In this document: positions 28,918-37,954 of the stretch, piece after piece
How the letters are laid out: each line of letters opens with the position of its first letter
Numbering within the stretch: position 1 is the first letter of the stretch
Source: Bacillus safensis FO-36b
GTDB taxonomy: Bacteria > Bacillota > Bacilli > Bacillales > Bacillaceae
NCBI RefSeq assembly: GCF_000691165.1
Contig: NZ_ASJD01000003.1
Span: 451,135 to 515,134 of the forward strand
Reading direction: 5' to 3'
Length of the DNA: 64,000 nucleotides
Position numbers and translations under genes: made by a program
Notes under the pieces: model-generated
Told to the model about the DNA's origin: nothing
The model's input: only the letters and a program-made list of their open reading frames with translations
Database searches by the model: none

Positions 28918-29982
28918 ATGTGTGGAACGATGAAAGCAATTGTTAAAAAAGAAAGCGCTTACGGAGCGGCGTTGATGGAGATGCCGATTCCAGAAATCAA
29001 AAATCATGAAGTTTTGATCCAAGTGAAAGCCACTTCGATATGCGGAACAGACGTGCATATTTATAATTGGGACGACTGGGCTAAGGGAAGAGTCAAAGCG
29101 CCCTACATTTTTGGACATGAATTTACTGGGGAAGTTGTTAAAGTGGGGAAGCAAGTCTCACGAGCAAAGGTAGGGGACTTTGTATCGGCTGAGACGCATG
29201 TTGTATGTAATCAATGTTATATGTGCTTAACAGGGCAGCAGCATTTGTGCAGTGAAACGAAAATTTTAGGGGTAGACATTGATGGCTGTTTTGCTGAATA
29301 TGTCAAAGTACCTGAACAAAATGTGTGGCACAATCCAGCCCAAATGCCGGTTGAGCTTGCCTCTATACAAGAGCCGCTAGGAAATGCTGTTCATACTGTA
29401 CTGCACACACCTGTTTCAGGTAAGTCAGTGGCAATTTTTGGCTGCGGACCAATCGGTTTAATGGCAATTGCTGTCGCAAAAGCCTCCGGGGCTGTTCAAG
29501 TGTTCGCTGTTGATAAAAATGAATACAGGCTCGATCTTGCCCGAAAAATGGGTGCAGATCATATTGTAGATATTGGAAAAGATGATCCAGTCGCGATGAT
29601 TAAGCAGCTCACGCGGATGGAAGGGGCAGACGTGATGTGTGAGATGTCAGGTCATCCAGCTGCCATTAATCAAGCACTCGAAGCTTGTGCAAATGGAGGA
29701 AAAGTCAATATACTAAGCTTGCCAGAACGGCCAGTGACAATTGATATTACGAATCAAATTGTTTTTAGGGGATTAACCGTGCAAGGGATCACGGGGAGAA
29801 AAATGTTTGAGACGTGGCGTCAAGTATCTGAGCTGTTAAGAACGAATACCATTGATGTAAAGCCAGTTGTCACTCATACACTGCCATTTGAAGAGTTCCA
29901 AAAGGGATTTGAACTTATGCAAAGCGGTACGTGCGGAAAAGTCGTACTGATGATGCCATCATATCAAAGGGGGAAGAAATGA
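28918..29982 (+). CDS. tdh: L-threonine 3-dehydrogenase
   Basis: Tdh oxidises L-threonine with NAD+ to 2-amino-3-ketobutyrate, which Kbl then cleaves. The 354-aa zinc medium-chain dehydrogenase has the catalytic zinc ligands C42 (SICGTD) and H67-E68 (GHEF), a four-Cys structural zinc lobe (CNQCYMC and a later Cys), and the Rossmann loop GCGPIG. ATG 28918 has AAAGGGG 9 bases upstream; an ATG at 28930 is a shorter option. The stop overlaps the kbl start region. A catabolite-repression-like sequence lies inside codons 9-13 (see findings). Confidence 0.93.
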   Translation: MCGTMKAIVKKESAYGAALMEMPIPEIKNHEVLIQVKATSICGTDVHIYNWDDWAKGRVKAPYIFGHEFTGEVVKVGKQVSRAKVGDFVSAETHVVCNQCYMCLTGQQHLCSETKILGVDIDGCFAEYVKVPEQNVWHNPAQMPVELASIQEPLGNAVHTVLHTPVSGKSVAIFGCGPIGLMAIAVAKASGAVQVFAVDKNEYRLDLARKMGADHIVDIGKDDPVAMIKQLTRMEGADVMCEMSGHPAAINQALEACANGGKVNILSLPERPVTIDITNQIVFRGLTVQGITGRKMFETWRQVSELLRTNTIDVKPVVTHTLPFEEFQKGFELMQSGTCGKVVLMMPSYQRGKK

Positions 29983-31160
29983 TGAAAGAATTCACGTATT
30001 TACAAGATGAATTGGACACAATGAAGCAGCAAGGCACCCACCAAACTTTGAAAGAGATTGACTCAAAACAATCATCCACTGTTACATTAAATGAACAATC
30101 TGTCATACAACTCTCCTCAAATAACTACTTAGGCCTCACCTCGCACCCAAGGCTGATGAAAGCAGCAAAAGAGGCGATTGATGAATTCGGTGCGGGTACA
30201 GGATCTGTACGAACCATCGCCGGCACAATGACAATGCATGAACGCCTTGAAAAAAAGCTTGCTTCATTTAAAAAGACAGAAGCTGCTCTTGTGTTCCAAT
30301 CAGGCTTTACGACCAACCAAGGGGTCTTATCCAGTATCCTGACAAAAGATGATATTGTCATTTCAGATGAACTAAATCATGCCTCCATTATTGATGGAAT
30401 CCGATTAACCAAAGCAGATAAGAAAGTATACAGTCATTCTAATATGGAAGAGCTGGAGAAGATTTTGAAGAAATCAATGAATTACCGCGTCCGCCTCATC
30501 GTTACAGACGGTGTGTTCTCGATGGATGGAGATATCGCGCCACTTCCTGAGATCGTCAGGCTCGCAGAAGCATATGATGCATTTGTGATGGTAGACGATG
30601 CGCATGCCTCGGGCGTGCTTGGCGAGAATGGCCGCGGGACGGTCAACCATTTTAAACTCGACGGCAGAGTGCACATTCAGGTCGGGACACTTAGCAAGGC
30701 TGTCGGAGTGCTCGGCGGCTACGTGGCTGGTTCAGCGGTTTTAATTGATTATTTAAAGCATAAAGCAAGACCGTTTTTATTCAGCACCTCACATCCGCCA
30801 GCTGTGACTAGAGCGTGTGAAGAAGCAATTGAAGTGCTGTTAGATGAACCGAAGCGAATCGATACACTTTGGGAGAACGCCGCTTATTTTAAAGAAAAAG
30901 TCATCAGCCTTGGATTTCAAGTCGCTCCAACAGAGACACCGATTATCCCAATCATGATTGGAGACGAAGCACTTACTTTTCGTTTCTCAAAGGCTTTAAT
31001 AGAACGAGGCGTGTTTGCCCAAGGCATCGCCTTCCCAACTGTAGCAAAAGGCAAGGCAAGAATTAGAGCCATCATCACAGCCGAGCACACAAAAGAAGAA
31101 CTAGACCGGGCACTGACAATCATTGAAGAAGAAGCAAAAAAACTAAACATACTTGATTGA
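29982..31160 (+). CDS. kbl: Glycine C-acetyltransferase (2-amino-3-ketobutyrate CoA ligase)
   Basis: A PLP enzyme of the alpha-oxoamine synthase family that converts 2-amino-3-ketobutyrate and CoA to glycine and acetyl-CoA, completing threonine breakdown. The PLP lysine is in TLSKAVGVLGG, and DELNHASIIDG and VDDAHASG are the substrate and cofactor motifs. Starting at ATG 29982 (MKEFTYLQ) it has 392 aa like the B. subtilis protein. An ATG at 29979 overlaps the tdh stop as ATGA. AAGGGGG lies upstream inside tdh, so the pair is coupled. Confidence 0.94.
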   Translation: MKEFTYLQDELDTMKQQGTHQTLKEIDSKQSSTVTLNEQSVIQLSSNNYLGLTSHPRLMKAAKEAIDEFGAGTGSVRTIAGTMTMHERLEKKLASFKKTEAALVFQSGFTTNQGVLSSILTKDDIVISDELNHASIIDGIRLTKADKKVYSHSNMEELEKILKKSMNYRVRLIVTDGVFSMDGDIAPLPEIVRLAEAYDAFVMVDDAHASGVLGENGRGTVNHFKLDGRVHIQVGTLSKAVGVLGGYVAGSAVLIDYLKHKARPFLFSTSHPPAVTRACEEAIEVLLDEPKRIDTLWENAAYFKEKVISLGFQVAPTETPIIPIMIGDEALTFRFSKALIERGVFAQGIAFPTVAKGKARIRAIITAEHTKEELDRALTIIEEEAKKLNILD

Positions 31161-31184
31161 GAGAGCGCAGGCTCTCTTTTTTTT
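31160..31184 (+). terminator. Terminator after kbl
   Basis: AGAGAGC pairs with GCTCTCT across a 4-base loop, followed by a T run. Confidence 0.85.
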
Positions 31185-31263
31185 GACGATATTCTTTCCA
31201 ATTTTCATCAAATCTACCGTTTGTTATGTATAATGTATGTAAAAAGATCTATTGGGGTAAGTG

Positions 31264-32379
31264 ATGAGACAAATGTTATTTAATAAAGAAGATTTTTATA
31301 AGCAATATTTAGATTATAAGAGCAATGTAATAACAGATAAGAATCACCCTTTTCACAAAATGTTTAATAAAGAGATACCAAACAAAATTCAAAATGAATT
31401 AGAAAAACGTCATATGAAAAATTTGGATAGAATCGATATTAAAGCATCTACAGGAAATGGAAAAGTTTCAGAGTCTATTTGGATAGCGTTTCTAGACCAG
31501 CTCTTAACAAAGAATCAAAAAACAAATAAAACAACAACACAAAAAGGATTATATATAGTCATTTTATTCGCTAATAATGGCAAAGACTTTTATTTATCGA
31601 TTGATTTAGGTACTGAAAATCTATCTCTCAAAAAGATTGAATATGAAGCGAGTGTTTGGCGAGAACGACTAAAACCTCAATTGATGAATAGTCCTAATTT
31701 AAAAGGATTTGAAATAGGTGATTTTTACTTAGGAGAATCTGATAGACCTAAAAAATATGCAGCAGGTTCTTTGGTATTTAAAAGGTATAATATTGATACA
31801 TTTAATCAATACGAATTTTTAAAGGACATATATAACTTAAATGAATTTTTTTATGATTTTATTTTCGAAATATATTCGAATCCGGATCTTCATATGGACA
31901 CAAAGATTAATAAGAGTATAAAACGAAAAAGAATCATCCATAGAGACGTTTATAAGCAATTAAGAGAAGAAAGAGCCAAGCAAAATGAAGAGACAGGTCG
32001 AATAGCAGAGAAATTTGTTTATGATATGGAAGTAGAGCAATTAAAAGCAGCGGGTCAGGAGCAATTAGCGAAAAATGTCAATTGGTTAGCCGAGGCGGAG
32101 GATGGTCATGGATTTGATATCAAATCTTATTACCCTGATGGAAAAGAAAAACTTATAGAGGTGAAGGGTTCTAAACTTGCTCATCAAGACTTTCCTTTCT
32201 TCTTATCTGAACAAGAAAGAATGGTAGCAGAAGAGGAAAAAGAAGCGTATGTGATTACTTTAGTTGAGAGTGTCGGTACAAAGCAAATGAAGATTGTAAA
32301 AGAAATACAAAATCCTTTGGAGAAAGATAACATACTGTTAAAACCTATTCAATACTCATGCAGAATCCGGGTGGATTGA
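31264..32379 (+). CDS. McrB-type N-terminal domain fused to DUF3883 nuclease-like domain
   Basis: A 371-aa protein with two recognisable parts. Residues ~1-180 match the DUF3578/MrcB_N fold (GNGKVSESIWIAFLD, GLYIVILFANNGKDFYLSIDLGT), the modified-DNA-binding part of some McrB-like proteins. Residues ~240-350 are DUF3883, a PD-(D/E)XK-like domain with GRIAEKFVY (E249), GHGFDIKS (D285) and IEVKGS (E299, K301). There is no GTPase or helicase. It would be a stand-alone modification-dependent nuclease of type IV style, which is an inference. It lies between the kbl terminator and the miaB promoter, where B. subtilis has nothing, and its A-rich codons differ from its neighbours, suggesting transfer. 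A TATAAT is at 31229-31234. ATG 31264 follows GGGG at 6 bases; GTG 31261 is possible. Confidence 0.82.
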   Translation: MRQMLFNKEDFYKQYLDYKSNVITDKNHPFHKMFNKEIPNKIQNELEKRHMKNLDRIDIKASTGNGKVSESIWIAFLDQLLTKNQKTNKTTTQKGLYIVILFANNGKDFYLSIDLGTENLSLKKIEYEASVWRERLKPQLMNSPNLKGFEIGDFYLGESDRPKKYAAGSLVFKRYNIDTFNQYEFLKDIYNLNEFFYDFIFEIYSNPDLHMDTKINKSIKRKRIIHRDVYKQLREERAKQNEETGRIAEKFVYDMEVEQLKAAGQEQLAKNVNWLAEAEDGHGFDIKSYYPDGKEKLIEVKGSKLAHQDFPFFLSEQERMVAEEEKEAYVITLVESVGTKQMKIVKEIQNPLEKDNILLKPIQYSCRIRVD

Positions 32380-32403
32380 AAAGTGATGACACATATGATT
32401 TAT

Positions 32404-32432
32404 TTTCAATTCATCACAAAATAGTCTATACT
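32404..32432 (+). promoter_or_regulatory. Predicted miaB promoter
   Basis: TTTCAA (32404-32409), 17 bases, TATACT (32427-32432), about 35 bases before miaB. The -35 is weak. An own promoter is plausible because an accessory gene separates miaB from kbl. Confidence 0.45.
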
Positions 32433-32468
32433 GTAGGGTGGAACTTGGTTTGAAAGGAGTACAAATTC

Positions 32469-33995
32469 ATGAATGAAGAGCAGAGAAAAGCGAGCGGACA
32501 AGTAAGTTCATCGGACAAAAAATCCGAGAAGGACTACAGCAAATATTTTGAAGCTGTGTACATTCCGCCTTCCTTAAAAGATGCAAAAAAACGGGGTAAA
32601 GAAGAAGTTGAATACAATCAATTTCAAATTGACGAGCAGTTTCAAGGGTTAGGAAACGGCCGCAAGTTTTATATTCGCACATATGGCTGTCAAATGAATG
32701 AGCATGACACAGAAGTGATGGCTGGTATTTTTATGGCGCTTGGCTATGAACCAACAAACTCAACGGAAGATGCAAATGTCATCTTATTAAACACTTGTGC
32801 TATTCGTGAGAATGCAGAAAATAAAGTGTTTGGAGAGCTTGGTCATTTAAAAGCATTAAAACGTGAAAAGCCAGATTTAATTTTAGGTGTCTGCGGATGT
32901 ATGTCACAAGAAGAATCTGTCGTGAGCCGTATTTTGAAGAAACACCCATTTGTTGACTTGATTTTCGGCACGCACAACATTCACCGCCTGCCAGAGCTGT
33001 TATCTGAATGCTACCTTTCAAAAGAAATGGTGATTGAGGTTTGGTCAAAAGAAGGCGACGTGATTGAGAACCTTCCAAGAGCCCGTCAAGGTAAAATCAA
33101 GGGCTGGGTGAACATTATGTACGGCTGTGATAAATTCTGTACATACTGTATCGTGCCTTACACGCGCGGCAAGGAAAGAAGCCGCCGCCCAGATGAAATT
33201 ATTCAAGAGGTCAGACGTTTAGCGGCAGAAGGATATAAGGAAATTACCCTTCTTGGTCAAAACGTGAATGCATATGGAAAAGATTTTGAAGATATGGAAT
33301 ATGGTCTTGGCCACCTGATGGATGAGCTGCGAAAAATTGATATTCCGCGTATCCGTTTTACAACAAGTCACCCCCGTGATTTTGATGATCACTTAATTGA
33401 AGTCTTAGCCAAAGGCGGAAACCTTCTCGATCATATTCATCTGCCAGTTCAATCCGGAAGTTCTTCTGTGCTGAAGCTTATGGCGAGAAAATATGACCGT
33501 GAGCGTTACCTTGATCTTGTGCGCAAAATCAAAGAAGCTATGCCGAATGCTTCATTAACAACGGACATTATTGTTGGGTTCCCAAATGAAACAGATGAGC
33601 AGTTTGAAGAAACACTTTCCCTCTATCGCGAGGTTGAGTTTGATGCTGCTTATACATTCATTTATTCTCCAAGAGAAGGAACGCCTGCAGCGAAAATGAA
33701 AGACAACGTGCCAATGCGTGTGAAAAAAGAACGTCTGCAGCGCCTAAATGCACTTGTGAATGAAATTTCTGCGAAAAAAATGAAGGAATATGAAGGGCAG
33801 ATTGTCGAAGTATTAGTAGAGGGTGAAAGTAAAAACAACCCTGAGATCCTAGCCGGATATACAAGTAAAAGCAAGCTTGTGAATTTTAAAGCACCAAAAG
33901 AAGCGATTGGCAACATCGTCAAAGTGAAAATCACACAAGCCAAAACTTGGTCTCTTGACGGAGAAATGGTTGGAGAAGCTATCGAGGTGAATTAA
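32469..33995 (+). CDS. miaB: tRNA methylthiotransferase MiaB (YmcB)
   Basis: MiaB is a radical-SAM enzyme that adds the 2-methylthio group to i6A37 of tRNAs reading UNN codons, finishing the modification begun by MiaA (49868 here). In 508 aa it has the N-terminal UPF0004 domain with three cluster cysteines (TYGCQMN, NTCAIR, GVCGCM), the radical-SAM motif CDKFCTYC, and a C-terminal TRAM domain ([11 protein letters not shown]). GAAAGGAGT lies 9 bases upstream of ATG 32469. One base separates its stop from ricA. Confidence 0.96.
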   Translation: MNEEQRKASGQVSSSDKKSEKDYSKYFEAVYIPPSLKDAKKRGKEEVEYNQFQIDEQFQGLGNGRKFYIRTYGCQMNEHDTEVMAGIFMALGYEPTNSTEDANVILLNTCAIRENAENKVFGELGHLKALKREKPDLILGVCGCMSQEESVVSRILKKHPFVDLIFGTHNIHRLPELLSECYLSKEMVIEVWSKEGDVIENLPRARQGKIKGWVNIMYGCDKFCTYCIVPYTRGKERSRRPDEIIQEVRRLAAEGYKEITLLGQNVNAYGKDFEDMEYGLGHLMDELRKIDIPRIRFTTSHPRDFDDHLIEVLAKGGNLLDHIHLPVQSGSSSVLKLMARKYDRERYLDLVRKIKEAMPNASLTTDIIVGFPNETDEQFEETLSLYREVEFDAAYTFIYSPREGTPAAKMKDNVPMRVKKERLQRLNALVNEISAKKMKEYEGQIVEVLVEGESKNNPEILAGYTSKSKLVNFKAPKEAIGNIVKVKITQAKTWSLDGEMVGEAIEVN

Positions 33996-33996
33996 A

Positions 33997-34431
33997 ATGA
34001 CACTTTATTCAAAGAAAGAGATTGTCGAGCGCGCAAGAGAGCTCGCTAAAATGATTTCTGAAACGGAAGAAGTTGATTTCTTCAAAAAAGCAGAAGCGCA
34101 AATCAATGAAAATACAAAAATTTCAACGATTATTAATCAAATTAAGGCGCTTCAAAAACAAGCTGTGAACTTAAAGCATTACGGCAAACATGAAGCCTTA
34201 AAGCAAGTCGAAGAAAAAATCGATGCCCTGCAAGAAGAACTGGATGACATTCCAGTGATTCAAGAATTCAAAGAATCACAAATGGAAGTCAATTCCCTGC
34301 TTCAGCTTGTAGCGCACACGATTTCGAATCAAGTAACAGATGAAATCATTCTTTCAACCGGCGGTGACCTCTTATTAGGAGAAACCGGTTCAAAAGTGAA
34401 AAACTCATCACCAAGTTGCTCCATTAAATGA
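33997..34431 (+). CDS. ricA: RicA (YmcA), RNase Y specificity factor
   Basis: A 144-aa helical protein of the YlbF/YmcA family. With RicF (YlbF) and RicT (YaaT) it forms the Ric complex, which directs RNase Y cleavage of several operon mRNAs and is needed for competence, sporulation and biofilm. The complex carries Fe-S clusters; a Cys is kept in the C-terminal PSCSIK tail. The gene begins one base after the miaB stop, so the two are one operon. A strong terminator follows. Confidence 0.94.
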   Translation: MTLYSKKEIVERARELAKMISETEEVDFFKKAEAQINENTKISTIINQIKALQKQAVNLKHYGKHEALKQVEEKIDALQEELDDIPVIQEFKESQMEVNSLLQLVAHTISNQVTDEIILSTGGDLLLGETGSKVKNSSPSCSIK

Positions 34432-34432
34432 G

Positions 34433-34458
34433 AAAACCCCGCAGATGCGGGGTTTTTT
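34433..34458 (+). terminator. Terminator after ricA
   Basis: A perfect 10-bp stem AAAACCCCGC / GCGGGGTTTT with an AGAT loop, then T's. Confidence 0.93.
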
Positions 34459-34562
34459 GCTTTCATATTAACATTTTTTGAAAAGCACTACCCATTCTTT
34501 TTCATGCTTCATCGTCTCCAAACCTCTCACTCTCCAACTTTTCCAATTTTCAAGGCAAGTTT

Positions 34563-34652
34563 ATGGGCGACCATGCATACACTGAAACAGAAATGAATTT
34601 AATTGAACATGAAGTTCAAAATCGTGACACACTAGACGAATGCCCAGCATAA
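34563..34652 (+). CDS. Possible 29-aa small ORF upstream of cotE
   Basis: ATG 34563 to TAA 34650 encodes an acidic peptide starting [12 protein letters not shown] and ending LDECPA. AAGG lies about 10 bases upstream, a weak ribosome site. It falls in the 228-base ricA-cotE gap. It also overlaps CATACACT (34576-34583), which looks like a sigma-E -10; if cotE is transcribed from there the peptide could not be made from that transcript. The -35 for that promoter is poor. Both readings are uncertain. Confidence 0.2.
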   Translation: MGDHAYTETEMNLIEHEVQNRDTLDECPA

Positions 34653-34686
34653 GATAAAACGATCAAGAACAAGGAGGCATGCCGGA

Positions 34687-35232
34687 ATGTCTGAATACAG
34701 AGAAATTATTACAAAAGCGGTGGTTGCAAAAGGGAGGAAATTCACCCAAAGCACACACACCATTTCTCCATCGCAAAAACCAACCAGCATCCTAGGTGGT
34801 TGGATCATTAATCATAAGTATGATGCTGAAAAGGTCGGTAAAACCGTTGAGATCGAAGGAACATTTGATATTAACGTATGGTACTCTTACGCCGACAACA
34901 CGAAAACAGAAGTCGTCACAGAGCGTGTGAAGTATGTAGACATCATTAAACTGAGATATAAAGATAAGAATTTCCTTGATGATGAGCACGAAGTAATTGC
35001 GAAAGTATTGCAGCAGCCCAATTGCTTAGAAGTGACCATTTCTCCAAATGGCAATAAAATTATCGTTCAGGCAGAGCGTGAATTCATTGCTGAGGTAGTC
35101 GGTGAAACAAAAATTGTCGTAGAGGTCAATTCAAGCTGGAAAGAAAAAGATGATCACGAGTGGGAAGAAGAAGTGGATGAGGAGTTAGAGGATATTCATC
35201 CAGAATTCCTAGCAGGTGAGCCAGAAGAGTAA
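34687..35232 (+). CDS. cotE: Outer spore coat morphogenetic protein CotE
   Basis: CotE directs assembly of the outer spore coat by recruiting many coat proteins. The 181-aa protein matches B. subtilis CotE in length and start ([16 protein letters not shown]), with the conserved core [14 protein letters not shown] and the very acidic tail ([12 protein letters not shown]) typical of the family. AAGGAGG lies 12 bases upstream of ATG 34687. Transcription by sigma-E and sigma-K is known in B. subtilis; only a weak sigma-E-like -10 was seen here. Confidence 0.96.
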   Translation: MSEYREIITKAVVAKGRKFTQSTHTISPSQKPTSILGGWIINHKYDAEKVGKTVEIEGTFDINVWYSYADNTKTEVVTERVKYVDIIKLRYKDKNFLDDEHEVIAKVLQQPNCLEVTISPNGNKIIVQAEREFIAEVVGETKIVVEVNSSWKEKDDHEWEEEVDEELEDIHPEFLAGEPEE

Positions 35233-35238
35233 TGAATG

Positions 35239-35267
35239 ACTAGGGCGCATATCCCCCTAGTTTTTTT
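35239..35267 (+). terminator. Terminator after cotE
   Basis: ACTAGGG (35239-35245) pairs with CCCTAGT (35255-35261), followed by TTTTTT. Confidence 0.87.
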
Positions 35268-35301
35268 GTGCCTGATCTAGGAGAAAAAAGGTGATTTTTT
35301 A

Positions 35302-35310
35302 TGCTATAAT
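35302..35310 (+). promoter_or_regulatory. Extended -10 promoter of mutSL
   Basis: TGCTATAAT is a perfect extended -10 element; no clear -35 is visible. It lies 46 bases upstream of mutS. Confidence 0.6.
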
Positions 35311-35356
35311 TAAAGATGGTATGAATTCGAAAGTAATATAGTGAGGGATTAGAAAT

Positions 35357-37933
35357 ATGGCAAGTTATACGCCCATGATACAGCAATATTTAAAGATCAA
35401 GGCAGATTATCAAGATGCCTTTTTATTTTTTCGCCTAGGCGATTTTTATGAGATGTTTTTTGATGATGCAAAGGAAGCCGCGCAAGAACTAGAAATTACG
35501 TTAACAAGCAGAGACGGCGGCACAATTCCAATGTGCGGCGTTCCTTATCATTCTGCGTCTGCATACATAGAACAGTTGATTTCAAAAGGCTACAAGGTCG
35601 CCATTTGTGAGCAGGTGGAAGACCCTAAAACGGCAAAAGGTGTAGTCAAAAGGGAAGTCGTTCAACTGATTACACCAGGAACCGTCATGGATGGTAAAGG
35701 TTTAAGTGAAAACGAGAACAACTTTATTGCGTCTGTTACCAGCTTTCAAAATGGGTACGGTCTTGCGCTGTCAGATTTATCAACAGGTGAAAACATGGCG
35801 GCATTCATCGATCGATTAGATGAAGTCGTATCAGAAATTTATTCTGTTGGTGCAAAAGAAATTGTGGTGTCAAAGCAGCTGGATGAGGAAACAATCAAAA
35901 CCCTTAAAGAACGCTGCCAAGCGACCATTTCATACGAAGATAGTGATGAATTATTAGATGAAGCTGAACAGCTCATTTCCCATCTTGATGAAAAGTTAAA
36001 AACAGCATTTTTAACACTATATGCCTATTTAAGAAGGACGCAAAAAAGAAGCTTGGACCATCTTCAGAAAGTTCAAGTATTTGAGCTTGAACAAACGATG
36101 AAAATCGATCTTTACTCAAAACGAAACCTTGAATTAACAGAAACGATTCGTTCAAAAAGCAAAAAAGGCTCTTTATTATGGCTGTTAGATGAAACAAAGA
36201 CAGCGATGGGCGGCAGACTGCTCAAACAATGGATCGACCGGCCGCTCATTCGCCTTTCGCAAATTAACGAGCGTCAGGAAATGGTGCAGATTCTGATGGA
36301 TCATTTCTTTGAGCGAGAGGATCTGCGCGAACGATTAAAGCAAGTATATGATCTTGAGCGTTTAGCGGGCCGCGTGGCATTTGGCAACGTGAATGCCCGT
36401 GATCTCATCCAGCTCAAAGAATCCTTAAAACAAGTACCGGATATTAAACAACTCGTTCATTCATTACCAGAGGAAATGGCGAAATCAAGAGCGAATGAGA
36501 TTGATCCTTGTGGTGACCTCCTTGATTTATTAGAAGATGCACTTCATGAAAATCCGCCGATGACGATAAAAGAAGGCAATCTGATTAAAGATGGGTACAA
36601 TGCAAAATTAGATGAATACCGTGATGCCAGCCGAAACGGAAAGGACTGGATTGCACGGCTTGAACAGCAGGAAAGAGAATATACCGGCATTCGCTCCTTA
36701 AAAGTCGGGTTTAATAAAGTGTTTGGTTATTATATCGAAGTGACACGCGCAAATACACATCTGCTGGAGGAAGGGCGTTACGAAAGAAAACAAACGCTTG
36801 CCAATGCAGAGCGGTATATCACACCTGAATTAAAAGAAAAAGAAGCACTGATTCTTGAAGCAGAATCAAATATTAACGAATTGGAATATGAACTATTTAC
36901 AGCTCTTAGGGAGCAAGTAAAAGGCTATATTCCTAGATTACAGCTGCTTGCAAAACAAATGAGCGAGCTTGATGCGCTTCAATGCTTTGCGACTGTCAGT
37001 GAAAAGCGCCGTTATATCCGGCCGGAATTCTCAGAGGATGATGTGGATGTCAAAGATGGCCGTCACCCTGTCGTTGAAAAAGTGCTGGATCACCAGGAAT
37101 ATGTACCGAATGACTGCCAGATGGGAAAAGGCAGACAAACCTTACTCATCACTGGACCGAATATGTCAGGGAAAAGTACGTATATGAGACAAATGGCGCT
37201 CATCTCGATTCTTGCGCAGATTGGCTGCTTCGTGCCTGCGTCAAAGGCGACGCTTCCAATCTTCGATCAAATCTTTACACGTATTGGTGCAGCAGATGAT
37301 TTGATTTCTGGTCAAAGTACTTTTATGGTAGAGATGCTCGAAGCGAAAAATGCGATGGTGCATGCTACGAAAAACAGCTTGATTTTATTTGATGAAATTG
37401 GACGCGGGACAAGTACTTATGATGGAATGGCTCTTGCGCAGGCGATCATTGAATTTGTTCATGATCATATTGGGGCCAAAACCCTATTCTCTACACATTA
37501 CCATGAGCTCACTGTCCTTGAATCTCAATTAAGCGAGCTGAAAAATGTTCATGTGCGAGCTGAAGAGCATGAAGGCACGGTCGTTTTCTTACATCAAATC
37601 AAAGAAGGTGCAGCTGATAAAAGCTATGGTATTCATGTAGCGCAGCTTGCGGAATTGCCTGATGCCATCATTAATAGAGCCCAGACTATTTTAACGGAGC
37701 TTGAGAGCGGATCACATGACTTGACCCCAACCGTATCTGCAGCACCAAAAGCAGAAAAGGCTGAAGAAAAACAGCAGCTATCTTTCTTTGAAGTAGAAGA
37801 AAAACCGCAGCCCAAAGCTGCCCTAAAACAGAAGGATCAAGCGGTCATCGACGAATTAAAGTCATTCAACCTAATGGATATGACGCCGCTTGACGCCATG
37901 ACAAAGCTATATGAATTGCAAAAGAAATTATAA
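35357..37933 (+). CDS. mutS: DNA mismatch repair protein MutS
   Basis: MutS recognises mismatches and small loops and recruits MutL. The 858-aa protein has the mismatch-binding domain with the FYEMF wedge motif ([11 protein letters not shown], near residue 33), connector, lever and clamp domains, and the ABC-type ATPase with Walker [10 protein letters not shown] near 600 and [12 protein letters not shown]. The C-terminal tail holds the beta-clamp/tetramer region ([11 protein letters not shown] includes a clamp-binding-like QLSFF). AGTGAGGGA precedes ATG 35357. It is followed after 21 bases by mutL. Confidence 0.98.
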   Translation: MASYTPMIQQYLKIKADYQDAFLFFRLGDFYEMFFDDAKEAAQELEITLTSRDGGTIPMCGVPYHSASAYIEQLISKGYKVAICEQVEDPKTAKGVVKREVVQLITPGTVMDGKGLSENENNFIASVTSFQNGYGLALSDLSTGENMAAFIDRLDEVVSEIYSVGAKEIVVSKQLDEETIKTLKERCQATISYEDSDELLDEAEQLISHLDEKLKTAFLTLYAYLRRTQKRSLDHLQKVQVFELEQTMKIDLYSKRNLELTETIRSKSKKGSLLWLLDETKTAMGGRLLKQWIDRPLIRLSQINERQEMVQILMDHFFEREDLRERLKQVYDLERLAGRVAFGNVNARDLIQLKESLKQVPDIKQLVHSLPEEMAKSRANEIDPCGDLLDLLEDALHENPPMTIKEGNLIKDGYNAKLDEYRDASRNGKDWIARLEQQEREYTGIRSLKVGFNKVFGYYIEVTRANTHLLEEGRYERKQTLANAERYITPELKEKEALILEAESNINELEYELFTALREQVKGYIPRLQLLAKQMSELDALQCFATVSEKRRYIRPEFSEDDVDVKDGRHPVVEKVLDHQEYVPNDCQMGKGRQTLLITGPNMSGKSTYMRQMALISILAQIGCFVPASKATLPIFDQIFTRIGAADDLISGQSTFMVEMLEAKNAMVHATKNSLILFDEIGRGTSTYDGMALAQAIIEFVHDHIGAKTLFSTHYHELTVLESQLSELKNVHVRAEEHEGTVVFLHQIKEGAADKSYGIHVAQLAELPDAIINRAQTILTELESGSHDLTPTVSAAPKAEKAEEKQQLSFFEVEEKPQPKAALKQKDQAVIDELKSFNLMDMTPLDAMTKLYELQKKL

Positions 37934-37954
37934 TGTAAGGTGAGGTGAGCAGAA

